In this document: positions 16,895-26,428 of the stretch, one piece after another
Numbering within the stretch: position 1 is the first letter of the stretch
Layout: every line of letters starts with the position of its first letter
Source: Acetofilamentum sp.
GTDB taxonomy: Bacteria > Bacteroidota > Bacteroidia > Bacteroidales > DYOH01
Assembly (NCBI GenBank): GCA_020720625.1
Contig: DYOH01000024.1
Coordinates: forward strand, 1 to 43,890
Direction: 5' to 3'
Length of the DNA stretch: 43,890 nucleotides
The notes under the pieces: generated by a model
Told to the model about the DNA's origin: nothing
Seen by the model: only the letters and a program-made list of their open reading frames with translations
The model's database searches: none
Program-made: the position numbers and the translations under genes

Positions 16895-18313
16895 ATGTTA
16901 GATAACGTTATTCGAAACAAAATTATTGAATATTTTGATTTTAACCCTACTGAGAACCAAAAAAAAGTTATTCAGTTGTTGTCAAATTTTACTGCATCGG
17001 GCAGAAGAGACAAAATAATTTTACTAAAGGGTTATGCCGGAACAGGAAAAACCACCTTGGTTTCGGCATATATTAAGGCTTTAAACGAGTTTAAAATTAA
17101 AACACAATTGCTTGCTCCTACCGGAAGAGCTGCAAAGGTGCTCTCCAATTATTCTGGATTCAAGGCTTATACAATTCATAAAAAAATTTACAGGCAAAAA
17201 TCTTCAAAAGATGCTTTTGGTAAATTTGACCTGAATGTAAATTTGCAAAAGGATACGATATTTATTGTTGATGAGGCCTCTATGATTTCGAATGCTGGTG
17301 CAAATGAGCATATTTTCGGTTCTGGCAGATTGCTAAATGATTTAATAGAATTTGTTTATTCGTGCAGTTCGTGCAGTTTAATCTTAGTCGGTGATTCTGC
17401 GCAATTACCGCCGGTGGAGATTGCAGATAGCCCTGCATTACAGGCGGATGTGTTAAGATCTTATGGCTTTGATGTTGATACAGTGGTTTTAACCGAGGTG
17501 GTTCGACAGGAATTAGATTCTGGTATTTTATTTAACGCTACAATGATAAGGCAACTCGTGGATAGTATTGAAATTGATTATCCCAAAATGCTCACCCAAT
17601 CGTTTAACGATTGCGTAAGAATTACAGGGGCGGAGTTAATTGAAGAGTTGGCCAATGCTTATGCTCAATTTGGGCTTAGCGAAAGTATTGTGCTTTGTTA
17701 TTCAAACAAAAGGGCTAATATTTACAATCAGGGTATTCGGAATCGTATTTTGTATCGCGAAGAGGAAATTTCTTCTTCGGATATTCTCATGGTGGTAAAG
17801 AATAATTATTTTTGGGCAAAGGAGCTCGAAAGTATTGATTTTATTGCTAATGGAGATATTGTTCGAATCAAACGTATTAAAAAGTTTCAGGATGCTTATG
17901 GTTTTCGATTTGCCGATATTGTTTTGGAACTACCAGATTATGATAATGAGGAGATAGATGCCAAGATTTTTCTCGATGCTTTGTCTATTGAGTCTGCTGC
18001 GATGCCTTTTGATGCAATGAATCGCTTGTATTTGCAACTCGATGAAGAATACAATCATATAAAGAGCAAAAAAGATCGATACAAGCTTATTCGTGAGAAT
18101 CCTTATTTTAATGCGCTACAGGTAAAGTTTGCTTATGCAATAACCACACACAAGGCACAGGGTGGGCAATGGTCGGTGGTTTTTCTGGATCAGGGATATT
18201 TTAAGGCCGAGATGCTCGATTTGGCTTATTTGCGATGGCTTTATACTGGTATTACGCGTGCAACGCAAAAAATTTATTTCGTTAATTTTTCGGACGATTT
18301 TTTTGAAAAATGA
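16895..18313 (+). CDS. RecD-like ATP-dependent DNA helicase (SF1)
   Basis: 472 residues, much shorter than RecD2 (~700-800) and lacking its N-terminal HhH region. Walker A GYAGTGKT at 46-53, motif Ia LLAPTGRAA at ~72-80, Walker B VDEAS at 125-129, motif III GDSAQLPPV near 166, and the C-terminal UvrD_C_2-type motifs ITTHKAQGGQW (~416) and YTGITRA (450-456). This is the compact AAA_30/UvrD_C_2 helicase common in Bacteroidota, often annotated as an ATP-dependent endonuclease. It is a single gene, divergent from the rsmD operon, and closed by a perfect palindromic terminator. Confidence 0.9.
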   Translation: MLDNVIRNKIIEYFDFNPTENQKKVIQLLSNFTASGRRDKIILLKGYAGTGKTTLVSAYIKALNEFKIKTQLLAPTGRAAKVLSNYSGFKAYTIHKKIYRQKSSKDAFGKFDLNVNLQKDTIFIVDEASMISNAGANEHIFGSGRLLNDLIEFVYSCSSCSLILVGDSAQLPPVEIADSPALQADVLRSYGFDVDTVVLTEVVRQELDSGILFNATMIRQLVDSIEIDYPKMLTQSFNDCVRITGAELIEELANAYAQFGLSESIVLCYSNKRANIYNQGIRNRILYREEEISSSDILMVVKNNYFWAKELESIDFIANGDIVRIKRIKKFQDAYGFRFADIVLELPDYDNEEIDAKIFLDALSIESAAMPFDAMNRLYLQLDEEYNHIKSKKDRYKLIRENPYFNALQVKFAYAITTHKAQGGQWSVVFLDQGYFKAEMLDLAYLRWLYTGITRATQKIYFVNFSDDFFEK

Positions 18314-18328
18314 ATTTTTTTTAAAACC

Positions 18329-18360
18329 AAAAGGTAGAAAAACCGGTTTTTCTACCTTTT
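18329..18360 (+). terminator. 32-bp perfect palindromic terminator
   Basis: AAAAGGTAGAAAAACC and its exact complement meet at ACCGGT with no loop. A second hairpin AAAGCAC/GTGCTTT follows at 18365-18385. Works in either direction, between the helicase and glutathione peroxidase genes. Confidence 0.8.
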
Positions 18361-18415
18361 ATTTAAAGCACTTTTTTAGTGCTTTGGCTTAGTTTTGTAG
18401 ACTAATACCAAACAA

Positions 18416-18958
18416 CTATTTTCCTTCAATCCAGTTTTTGATTTTTTCGTCTGTCGGACTAACTCTTGGCGCAGCAAAATCTACCCATTTTCCATTTTCG
18501 TCAATCATAAATTTCTGAAAATTCCAAGATACATCAGCATCCATAACTCCATTTTTCGATTTTTCTGTAAGCCATTGATAAATTGGATTTATGTCGTTTC
18601 CTTTTACCGAAATTTTTTCCATCATTAAAAAGCTAACTCCATAATTCTCTTTGCAGAATTCTTTAATGTCTGCATTTGAACCCGGTTCCTGGCTCATAAA
18701 GTTGTTTGCAGGGAAACCAATAATCAAAAAGTTCTTGTCTTTATAGCTGTTGTAGAGTTTTTCAAGTTGCTCGTATTGTGGTGTAAAGCCGCATTTTGAT
18801 GCCGTATTTACAACCAAAATTTTTTTTCCGGCAAATTGCGAAAAACTAATATTTTCGCCATCAATTGTTTTGGCCGAAAAATCGTGAAAACTATTATTTT
18901 GTGCTACCATACCAAATAGTATTAAGTTTGAAAATAAAATAAGAAATAATTTTTTCAT
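18416..18958 (-). CDS. Exported glutathione peroxidase (Cys type)
   Basis: 181 residues from the ATG at 18958; another ATG lies two codons upstream at 18964. The signal peptide ends near MVAQ (residue 20). Reduces hydroperoxides with thiol or thioredoxin donors. Peroxidatic Cys56 in NTASKCGFTPQY replaces the selenocysteine of animal enzymes. The other tetrad residues are Gln90 (FMSQEPGS) and Trp145/Asn146 (SWNFQKF). Export to the periplasm is inferred from the leader. A single gene; its minus-strand 3' end faces the palindromic terminator. Confidence 0.92.
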   Translation of the reverse strand: MKKLFLILFSNLILFGMVAQNNSFHDFSAKTIDGENISFSQFAGKKILVVNTASKCGFTPQYEQLEKLYNSYKDKNFLIIGFPANNFMSQEPGSNADIKEFCKENYGVSFLMMEKISVKGNDINPIYQWLTEKSKNGVMDADVSWNFQKFMIDENGKWVDFAAPRVSPTDEKIKNWIEGK

Positions 18959-19109
18959 AAACATTTTTTTAAAAAGGATTATATTTTTTTTGATTGCTTG
19001 GTAAAGGTATGCAAAAAGAGAAGAGCGTTTGTGTTTATTTAGTCTAAATTAGAATAAAATTAAGGCCTGTTTTATTTAGCTCAAAGTTAGATTCTTAGGT
19101 ATATATAAT

Positions 19110-19132
19110 AAAAAAAAGCCGCAACGGCGGCT
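19110..19132 (-). terminator. Terminator of the ECF sigma gene
   Basis: AGCCGC (19117-19122) pairs with GCGGCT (19127-19132) around loop AACG. The A-run before it gives a T-run after the stem on the minus strand, 30 bases past the sigma-factor stop. Confidence 0.8.
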
Positions 19133-19161
19133 CTAAGTTTGGGTTTTTTCTAGGTATATTA

Positions 19162-19752
19162 TTAGTTTGTTGTAAGTATAATGTTGTGTTTTTCAATAAT
19201 TTTGCGAAGGTTAATCAGTGCATACCTCATTCTTCCGAGAGCCGTATTTATGCTTACACCTGTTTGGTCGGCAATTTCTTTAAAGCTTAGTCCTGCATAA
19301 TGACGTAATACAATAACCTCACGTTGGTCGTCGGGTAACAAATCTACAAGTTTTTGAACATCCATATTAATCTGTTCTTTGATTATGGATTCCTCAATGG
19401 TTTCGTCGGCAAAACGAGCCGAGTTAAACAAATCGCCATCATATTGGTCGTTTGAGTATGTTTTAAGATTTTTTTCTCTACGGAAATGGTCTATAATCAG
19501 ATTGTGAGCAATACGCATAACCCATGATGAAAATATGCCTTTTTCGCTATATTTTCCGCTCTGTAGGGAACTAATAACTTTAATAAATGTGTCCTGAAAA
19601 ATGTCTTCGGCCAGTTGTTGGTCTTTAACAATTAAAACAATGTAGGTGTAAACCTTGTTTTTGTACCTGCTGATTAAAACTTCTATAGCCTCTTCTCTTC
19701 CGTTTTCAAATAATTCGATCAATTCATGATCTTTTAACTGTGCGTAATTCAT
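19162..19752 (-). CDS. RNA polymerase sigma factor, ECF type
   Basis: 196 residues. Sigma-70 region 2 lies at ~10-90 (AEDIFQDTFIKVI ... FSSWVMRIAHNLIIDHFRR), and region 4 at ~135-185 (LPDDQREVIVLRHYAGLSFKEIA, then a helix-turn-helix with GVSINTALGRMRYAL). Length and motifs fit the Bacteroidota housekeeping-like ECF group that lacks an adjacent anti-sigma gene; none is seen here. Targets are unknown. Monocistronic, with its own terminator, and divergent from uvrA with 168 bases between them. Confidence 0.93.
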   Translation of the reverse strand: MNYAQLKDHELIELFENGREEAIEVLISRYKNKVYTYIVLIVKDQQLAEDIFQDTFIKVISSLQSGKYSEKGIFSSWVMRIAHNLIIDHFRREKNLKTYSNDQYDGDLFNSARFADETIEESIIKEQINMDVQKLVDLLPDDQREVIVLRHYAGLSFKEIADQTGVSINTALGRMRYALINLRKIIEKHNIILTTN

Positions 19753-19920
19753 AGCAACTATTTTTGGTTTGTAAAGTAGAGGTACATTCTATAGGCTTTT
19801 TAGTTTTAAAGTTCAACAATTTTTATTTAGTAAATTTTAATGTGCAATTATAGTTTTTTTTCTCAAATTTGCCAACAACTAAAATCAATTTAATATTTTA
19901 TTAATACAATATCAATTTTC

Positions 19921-22776
19921 ATGCCAGAGAATCCTAATATTCAGCAAAAATACATTCAAATTAAAGGTGCTCGTGTTCACAACCTTAAGAACATTGATTT
20001 GCAAATTCCAATTGGCAAATTTATTGTTATTACCGGATTATCCGGTTCGGGTAAATCTACCTTGGCTTTCGACACCCTTTATGCCGAAGGGCAAAGACGG
20101 TATGTTGAAAGTTTGAGTTCGTATGCCCGACAATTTTTGGGCAGAATGAATAAACCCGAAGTTGATTATATTAAAGGTATACCGCCGGCCGTTGCCATTG
20201 AGCAGAAAGTGAATACCCGTAATCCTAGGTCTACTGTGGGCACTTCAACGGAGTTATACGACTATCTTAAAATTTTGTTTGCCAGAATTGGCAAAACTTT
20301 TTCTCCGGTAAGTGGTAAGGAAGTTGAAAAACATACTGTTTCTAGTGTAACTAGTTATATTCTAAATAGTAATGACGATGATGTTTTTTTTATTCTTTCG
20401 CCTATTTTTTTTCCTGCCGATAGGGAGCCTGCTGTCCATTTGAGTGTACTTGCTCAACAGGGATTCTCCAGAGTGTTTATTAAGAAGGAGATACATCGGA
20501 TTGATGATTTATTGCAAAACAAAGTAAAGCTCAATAAAAATGATGTTTTTTTAATGATTGACCGCATCCTGGTGAAGCATGATGATGATGATTTACAGGC
20601 AAGAATCGACGATTCTGTGCAGACGGCCTTTTACGAAGGACATGGCGAGTGTTTGGTGTATAATCAGTCGAAAGACTTGAGCGAAAAGTTTACCAATCGT
20701 TTTGAAGCCGATGGAATTAACTTCGAAGAGCCTTCGGTAGATACTTTTAGCTTTAACAATCCTTTGGGGGCATGTCCAAGATGCGAAGGTTTTGGTACGG
20801 TGATTGGCATAGACCCCGATTTGGTTATTCCGAATAAGCATTTAACGGTATACGAAGAAGCGGTGGCTTGCTGGAAGGGGGCTCAAATGTCGGACTACAA
20901 AAAGGAGCTTATTCAGGTGGCCGATAAACTTAGTTTTCCTATTCATACTCCTTATTATAAACTTACTAAGGAGCAAAAGTATTTGCTTTGGAACGAAAGC
21001 AAACATTTTACCGGTATTTTTCCTTTTTTTGATATTATTGAAAGTCAGAGACATAAAATTCAATACCGTGTTATGCTTTCGAGATACCGCGGAAAAACTG
21101 TGTGCCCCGATTGCAATGGCACTAAGCTGAAAAAGGAGGCTTCTTACATACAGGTAGGGGCTAGGAGCATTAGCGAGTTGGTTGATTTACCTTTATCTGA
21201 ACTAAAAAAGTTTTTTGAGCAATTGGAGCTGGACGAAAGAAGTGCTCAAATTGCTAAAAGATTGTTAATAGAAATTAACAACCGACTTGATTTTCTTTGC
21301 AACGTGGGTCTGGGATATCTCACACTCAACAGGCAATCGGCCAGTCTTTCGGGTGGAGAGTCGCAACGTATTAATTTGGCCACTTCGCTGGGCAGTAGTT
21401 TGGTTGGCTCTATGTATATTTTGGACGAGCCAAGCATTGGCTTGCATCCGCGCGATACCGAGCGACTAATTACGGTATTAAGGCAGTTGCAGCAAATTGG
21501 CAATTCTGTATTGGTTGTTGAGCACGACGAAGATATTATTAAAGCCGCCGACGAAATAATCGATATTGGTCCGGCTGCAGGCTCTTATGGAGGCGAAATT
21601 GTTTTTCAGGGAAAATTTAGCGATTATCTCAAATCCGACTGTAAACCAGATAGTTGTCTTACGCTTAAATATTTAACCGGCGAAATGGAAATTGTTGTAC
21701 CGGATATCAGAAGAAAAACAAATTCTTATATTTTGATAGAAGGTGCATACGAAAATAATCTGAAAAATATAGATGTAAAATTTCCACTTAATACTTTTAC
21801 CGTAGTAACCGGTGTGAGCGGATCGGGCAAAACTTCGTTGGTGCGAAAAGTATTTTACGAAGCTGTAAAGAATCATCTAAATCAATACCCACAAAATAAA
21901 ATTCATTTTGCCGGAATTAGCGGCGATTTATCACGTATTCAGGCTGTGGAGTTTATAGACCAGAACCCTATTGGCAAATCGTCGCGTTCTAATCCGGCTA
22001 CTTATGTTAAGGCTTACGACGAAATTCGACAATTGTTTGCCAATCAGCCAAAAAGCAAGGCCGAAGGCTACACTCCCGGCACTTTTTCTTTCAATGTAGA
22101 AGGGGGGCGTTGTCCGGAATGTGAGGGCGAAGGTTTTTTAAAAGTAGATATGCAGTTTATGGCCGATGTAAGTATTACCTGCGAAGCATGCGGCGGCAAG
22201 CGATTTAAAGAGGGTGTGCTTGATGTGGAAGTTCATGGAAAAAATATTTTCGATATTTTGGAAATGACCATCGACGATGCTATTATTTTTTTTAAAGAGC
22301 ATCAGAATGCCTTGTCCGAAAAAGTGGTGAAAAAACTGGAGCCTTTGCAGTATGTTGGACTGGGGTATCTAAAACTAGGGCAATCGTCGAGCACGCTAAG
22401 TGGTGGAGAGAGTCAAAGAATAAAATTGGCCAGTTATATAGGCCAGGGAACAAGTGCCGGCAGAATATTGTTTATCTTCGATGAGCCCACTACCGGTTTG
22501 CATTTTCATGATATCAATAAGCTTTTGAGCGCTTTTAATGCACTTATTGATAATGGTCATTCTTTGGTAGTAATAGAGCACAACCTCGAGATTATTAAAT
22601 ATGCCGATTGGATTATCGATATAGGTGCCGAAGGAGGCGAAACTGGCGGAAATGTTGTTTTTACAGGAACTCCAGAAGAAATTTTGGATTGTAATGAATC
22701 GTATACCGGTAAATATCTTCAAACAAAAATGAAAACACAATCTCATGACAAATCAGGAAAGAGAATTAAGAAATAA
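19921..22776 (+). CDS. uvrA: Excinuclease ABC subunit A
   Basis: 951 residues, normal length. ATPase of nucleotide-excision repair that scans for bulky lesions with UvrB. First Walker A GLSGSGKS at 39-46, second GVSGSGKT near 631. Zinc-finger pairs: CPRC near 285, CPDC near 395, and CPEC near 731 with a partner CEAC soon after. ABC signatures LSGGES occur near 474 and 826, with Walker B ILDEPSIGLH and IFDEPTTGLH after them. Its last 32 bases overlap the next gene in another frame, so the downstream genes are probably translationally coupled to it. Confidence 0.98.
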   Translation: MPENPNIQQKYIQIKGARVHNLKNIDLQIPIGKFIVITGLSGSGKSTLAFDTLYAEGQRRYVESLSSYARQFLGRMNKPEVDYIKGIPPAVAIEQKVNTRNPRSTVGTSTELYDYLKILFARIGKTFSPVSGKEVEKHTVSSVTSYILNSNDDDVFFILSPIFFPADREPAVHLSVLAQQGFSRVFIKKEIHRIDDLLQNKVKLNKNDVFLMIDRILVKHDDDDLQARIDDSVQTAFYEGHGECLVYNQSKDLSEKFTNRFEADGINFEEPSVDTFSFNNPLGACPRCEGFGTVIGIDPDLVIPNKHLTVYEEAVACWKGAQMSDYKKELIQVADKLSFPIHTPYYKLTKEQKYLLWNESKHFTGIFPFFDIIESQRHKIQYRVMLSRYRGKTVCPDCNGTKLKKEASYIQVGARSISELVDLPLSELKKFFEQLELDERSAQIAKRLLIEINNRLDFLCNVGLGYLTLNRQSASLSGGESQRINLATSLGSSLVGSMYILDEPSIGLHPRDTERLITVLRQLQQIGNSVLVVEHDEDIIKAADEIIDIGPAAGSYGGEIVFQGKFSDYLKSDCKPDSCLTLKYLTGEMEIVVPDIRRKTNSYILIEGAYENNLKNIDVKFPLNTFTVVTGVSGSGKTSLVRKVFYEAVKNHLNQYPQNKIHFAGISGDLSRIQAVEFIDQNPIGKSSRSNPATYVKAYDEIRQLFANQPKSKAEGYTPGTFSFNVEGGRCPECEGEGFLKVDMQFMADVSITCEACGGKRFKEGVLDVEVHGKNIFDILEMTIDDAIIFFKEHQNALSEKVVKKLEPLQYVGLGYLKLGQSSSTLSGGESQRIKLASYIGQGTSAGRILFIFDEPTTGLHFHDINKLLSAFNALIDNGHSLVVIEHNLEIIKYADWIIDIGAEGGETGGNVVFTGTPEEILDCNESYTGKYLQTKMKTQSHDKSGKRIKK

Positions 22777-23269
22777 GCAGCTAGTAGAGGCTCTTTTTCA
22801 TCAGGATACAGAAAAATCGCTCGAAGCAATTGAACAGATTCGAGATTTGAACGAGGTAGAATTTTTGTATCCGCTATTGCAATTAATTAAACATACAAAG
22901 AATCAGAAAATTGAGCGTAAGGCAAAGTCGGTGTTTTTTGATTTGAAGAACAATGCCGCAGCAAAGTTTATCGTGGAAAACATAAAATTGGAATCCGACG
23001 CTGCTATCAAACAGTTTTTGGTTTCGGCATGCTGGAATAATGGGCTCGATTATTCGGCCTATTTAGATGTTTTTGTTGCGCTTTTTATCGATGATATTTT
23101 TGAGATTTCTTTTGATGCTTTTACTGTAATAGAGGATATGACAGGATTTGCGGAGCGAAATGTAATTATGGACCAGGTTTTGAAATTGAGAAAAGTTCGA
23201 GGGCAAATTGCTTCCGACAGAGTAAAGCTTTTGGATGAGTTAATTATTATTCTCGAAAATCTTTTGTGA
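22745..23269 (+). CDS. HEAT-repeat-like helical protein
   Basis: 174 residues, all alpha-helical, without signal peptide. The pattern of paired helices (VEFLYPLLQLIKHTKNQKIE..., AAAKFIVENIKLE..., IKQFLVSACWNNG) resembles HEAT/ARM repeats, so a protein-binding role is likely. I recognise no named family. It starts inside the uvrA 3' end (32-base overlap) and its stop overlaps or nearly touches the next gene, giving a tight uvrA-HEAT-DUF3108 unit. Confidence 0.65.
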   Translation: MTNQERELRNKQLVEALFHQDTEKSLEAIEQIRDLNEVEFLYPLLQLIKHTKNQKIERKAKSVFFDLKNNAAAKFIVENIKLESDAAIKQFLVSACWNNGLDYSAYLDVFVALFIDDIFEISFDAFTVIEDMTGFAERNVIMDQVLKLRKVRGQIASDRVKLLDELIIILENLL

Positions 23270-23274
23270 TTTTT

Positions 23275-24069
23275 ATGGTGAAATTGTTATTGTTTTTTTT
23301 CGTATCTCTGCTTTCGTTTTTTCCACTGATAGCTCAGGTGAACTTCAATTCGGTAAAAAATTTTTTAGAAAACTCGGCTTTTCAATCGGGAGAAGTATTG
23401 AAATACGAAGTTAGCTATGGCATTATTAAAGGTGGTGTTGCCGAATTAAATCTCGATGTGGTAAACCAAGGCGGAGATTGGTTTTATTATAGCCGCGCAG
23501 TGGCACAAACTGCCGGGGTGGCCGCAAAATTGTTTACAATTTACGATGTTTACGACAGTTTTTTTAGTATAGACGATGGTTTGCCTATAAGGGCTACACG
23601 TAATATCCGGGAGGAAAAATACCTGAAATATAACGAAATTCTGTTTCGAAGGTCTGATAGCACACTTTTTAGCTTACTTTCCGGACAAAAAAAAATACCC
23701 GCCGAAACTTTAGATGTGCTTTCGGCGTTTTATTTTGCCCGCCGATATTTGTTCAAAGAGGTTGTGAACATTGGCGATACCATACACTTGCTTACTTATT
23801 TCGACGATAAACTCTACGATATTAATATTGCGCTCGAAAAAAAAGAGCTTATCAGAACAAAATTCGGTAAAATTAATGTGCTAAAATTTTCGCCTGTGAT
23901 AGATGGAAAGCTTTTTACTGAAAAAAATCAAATGGAAGTTTGGTTTACCAACGATTTGAATTTTATTCCCATACTTATTCGCATAGATTTACCCCTTAGC
24001 AAAATCAATTGTCAGTTGATTGATTACACAGGTCTTAAATCAAAAAAATCCGAATTAAACTTCCGCTGA
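23275..24069 (+). CDS. DUF3108 domain-containing exported protein
   Basis: 264 residues from ATG 23275. An upstream GTG at 23266 would overlap the previous stop as GTGA and is an alternative. The signal peptide (MVKLLLFFFVSLLSFFPLIAQ) is followed by the DUF3108 beta-rich domain (GEVLKYEVSYGIIKGGVAEL near 35, then IYDVYDSFF, and a late 'VWFTNDLNFIPILIRI'). Members are periplasmic or outer-membrane-associated and of unknown function. The 3' end overlaps the convergent receiver gene by 15 bases, with no terminator between them. Confidence 0.75.
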   Translation: MVKLLLFFFVSLLSFFPLIAQVNFNSVKNFLENSAFQSGEVLKYEVSYGIIKGGVAELNLDVVNQGGDWFYYSRAVAQTAGVAAKLFTIYDVYDSFFSIDDGLPIRATRNIREEKYLKYNEILFRRSDSTLFSLLSGQKKIPAETLDVLSAFYFARRYLFKEVVNIGDTIHLLTYFDDKLYDINIALEKKELIRTKFGKINVLKFSPVIDGKLFTEKNQMEVWFTNDLNFIPILIRIDLPLSKINCQLIDYTGLKSKKSELNFR

Positions 24070-24438
24070 TAAATATTTTCCCACCTTGCTTCTAAATAAT
24101 TCTAAATTAATAGGTTTGGAGATATAGTCGTCGCAACCGGATTCTTTTATGGCTTTTACTTCATTTTTCATTACAAAAGCTGTTTGGGCAATAATCGGAA
24201 CATGAGGTTTGCGACTTTTTATTTCTACTATGGCTTCTCGTCCATTAATTCCCGGCATTTTTATATCCATCAGAATTAAATCGATATTATTTTCAAGTGC
24301 CATATCGATGGCTTGTTGTCCGGTTTTAGCCCACAAAATATTTACTCCGGATCCATAGAATGTTTCTTCGAGCAGGAAAAAATTTACTTCTTCGTCTTCG
24401 GCAATTAAAACTGTTTTACCTTCCCATTGATTTGACAT
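24055..24438 (-). CDS. Stand-alone response-regulator receiver
   Basis: 127 residues from ATG 24438; a TTG at 24450 is less likely. A single receiver domain with acidic pair EDE near 14-16, phospho-acceptor Asp58 in DLILMDIKMP, Thr of IIAQTAF and Lys of DYISKP. No output domain, so it is a phosphorelay carrier or allosteric partner. It is closely similar to the C-terminal receiver of the hybrid kinase 65 bases upstream (MDIKMP, PIIAQTA, GCDDYISKPI shared), which suggests duplication of that domain. Last gene of the signalling cluster. Confidence 0.92.
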   Translation of the reverse strand: MSNQWEGKTVLIAEDEEVNFFLLEETFYGSGVNILWAKTGQQAIDMALENNIDLILMDIKMPGINGREAIVEIKSRKPHVPIIAQTAFVMKNEVKAIKESGCDDYISKPINLELFRSKVGKYLSAEV

Positions 24439-24503
24439 AATAACTTTCAACTTTTAAATTTTAGATATTCAAATGCCAGATAAATATAGTATAAATAATT
24501 GAA

Positions 24504-26423
24504 TTATGATGCAATATTTTTATAAATAATATCGATTAATGCCGAAACGCTTATGGGTTTTGAAATATAATCGTCGCATCCGGCCTCCAGAATTTTTTCT
24601 TTTTCGTTATGCATGGCGTATGCTGTTTGTGCTATAATGGGCAGCTTGGGATAAATATGTTTGATTGCATTTGTTGCTGCATATCCATCCATTACGGGCA
24701 TTTTTATATCCATTAGCACAATGTCTATGGCATTTTTTTGCACAATATCTAAAGCTTCTTGGCCTGTTTTGGCTCTGATAATTTTGAAATTATGCTTTCC
24801 TAGTGCTACTTTCAGAAAATGGAAATTGGTATCTTCGTCTTCGGCTATTAAAATGGTTTTTCCTCCAAAATCCGGACGTATTTCTGTCGGGTTTTGGGTC
24901 GAATTTTTCTTTTGGTTGTCGAATTCCGGAATTTGCAATGGGATATGAAATTTAAACAGGGAACCTTTTCCAACAACAGATTTTACCGATAGTTCGCCAC
25001 CTAAAAGCCCCACAAGGCTATAAGATATTGTAAGCCCAATGCCTGAACCACGGTAGAGTTTGTTTTCCGAGTCGCCGGCTTTTCTAAACCAATCGAAAAT
25101 TACATTTAGTTTCTCCGGCGAAATGCCAATTCCGGTATCTTGCACAAAAAATTCCAGGAATTTGTTCTCTTTTACGGAGTATCCAAATTCTATTGTTCCT
25201 TTTTCCGTAAATTTTAGGGCATTATCAAGTAAATTTCCTAATATTTGTTTTAATCGGAAAGCATCTGATAAAATTATGAATCCGGGGTCGGGAATCGATT
25301 TTTTTATGCTTATTTCTATTTGATTTTTTTTTGTATATTCTTTTTTGCGTGTGATATTTAAAAATAAATCGTCTAAAATGCTATTTACATTGAATGCCGA
25401 TTTATTTACTTCTATTTGTCGGGCTACAATTTTAGATACTTCAATAATATCGTTGATAAGGTTGAGTAAGGTTTCCGATCCGTCTTTCAGGTGTACGGCG
25501 CATTCTTTTTTTTGTTTGGAGCTTAAGTTCTCGTCGGTGATTAATTCGCTGAATCCAATGATTGCATTGAGTGGGGTTCTAATTTCGTGCGATAAATTGG
25601 CTAAAAAGGCCGATTTTAATCTATCGGCTTCTTCTGCTTTTATTTTGGCTAATTTTAGTTCTTGCTCATATTTTTTTCTGGCGCTTATGTCTCTCATCAT
25701 AAGGTATATGTGATTTTTTCCTTGTTTTTTCATCAATACTCCGTTGATGAGCATAAATATTTCGCTATCGAAATTATTCTGCATTGGTAGCTCCAGATTG
25801 CTTATGCTTCCTGTTTGAAGGCATTCGTCAATGGCATGAATTATTTTATGCTGTGATTCCGGCGAAATCCAGTCGCTGATATGCCTTTCTTTTACAAGTT
25901 TTTCGTTAGGCTGCTGAATAAGAGCTAGGAATACGTTGTTTACATCTTGCACAAAGCCTTTTTTATCTAATACTATAAGCGAAGTTTCGGTTTTTTCGAT
26001 AAGTGTTTGGAGCATGTTTTGGGTAAACTGTAGTTTTTCGTCACCCTCTCTTTTTTCAAGTAAATGCCTGATTGTTTTTTCTATTAAATCAAGAGATAAT
26101 TCGTTTTTGTTGAGGTAATCAGATGCGCCTGCTCTAAGTGCTTTTCGCACAAGGTCTTCGTTGCCAAACCCGGTAAGTAATACAAACGGAACATTTAATT
26201 TTAAATCTTTTGATTTGGCAATCAGGTCAATGCCGTTTTGTTTGCCCAGCAGATAATCTACAAATACGATATCCAGTTGATTTTTTTGTATAAACTCAAA
26301 AAAATCGGAATCTGCATGAAAAACAAATATCTCAAATTGCCAAAAATTCAATTTACTGATAAATCGGCGAAGCAAATTTGAGTCAGCAGCATTATCGTCA
26401 ATAATAGCAACCCTAATAAGCAT
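24504..26423 (-). CDS. Hybrid sensor histidine kinase REC-PAS-HisKA-HATPase-REC
   Basis: 639 residues, soluble. The N-terminal receiver (~1-125) has its acceptor Asp at 56 (FVDYLLGK). A PAS domain lies at ~140-255. HisKA has His279 in LSHEIRTPLNA. The HATPase domain has an N-box NLLDNALKF near 397, DTGIGIS near 429 and GSGIGLT near 460. The C-terminal receiver (~522-637) has its acceptor Asp near 572. With no membrane segment it likely receives phosphate through its N-terminal receiver and passes it to its own C-terminal receiver or the stand-alone one downstream. It starts 5 bases after the Rcp-type regulator, so the two are co-transcribed. Confidence 0.94.
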   Translation of the reverse strand: MLIRVAIIDDNAADSNLLRRFISKLNFWQFEIFVFHADSDFFEFIQKNQLDIVFVDYLLGKQNGIDLIAKSKDLKLNVPFVLLTGFGNEDLVRKALRAGASDYLNKNELSLDLIEKTIRHLLEKREGDEKLQFTQNMLQTLIEKTETSLIVLDKKGFVQDVNNVFLALIQQPNEKLVKERHISDWISPESQHKIIHAIDECLQTGSISNLELPMQNNFDSEIFMLINGVLMKKQGKNHIYLMMRDISARKKYEQELKLAKIKAEEADRLKSAFLANLSHEIRTPLNAIIGFSELITDENLSSKQKKECAVHLKDGSETLLNLINDIIEVSKIVARQIEVNKSAFNVNSILDDLFLNITRKKEYTKKNQIEISIKKSIPDPGFIILSDAFRLKQILGNLLDNALKFTEKGTIEFGYSVKENKFLEFFVQDTGIGISPEKLNVIFDWFRKAGDSENKLYRGSGIGLTISYSLVGLLGGELSVKSVVGKGSLFKFHIPLQIPEFDNQKKNSTQNPTEIRPDFGGKTILIAEDEDTNFHFLKVALGKHNFKIIRAKTGQEALDIVQKNAIDIVLMDIKMPVMDGYAATNAIKHIYPKLPIIAQTAYAMHNEKEKILEAGCDDYISKPISVSALIDIIYKNIAS

Positions 26424-26428
26424 AATTA

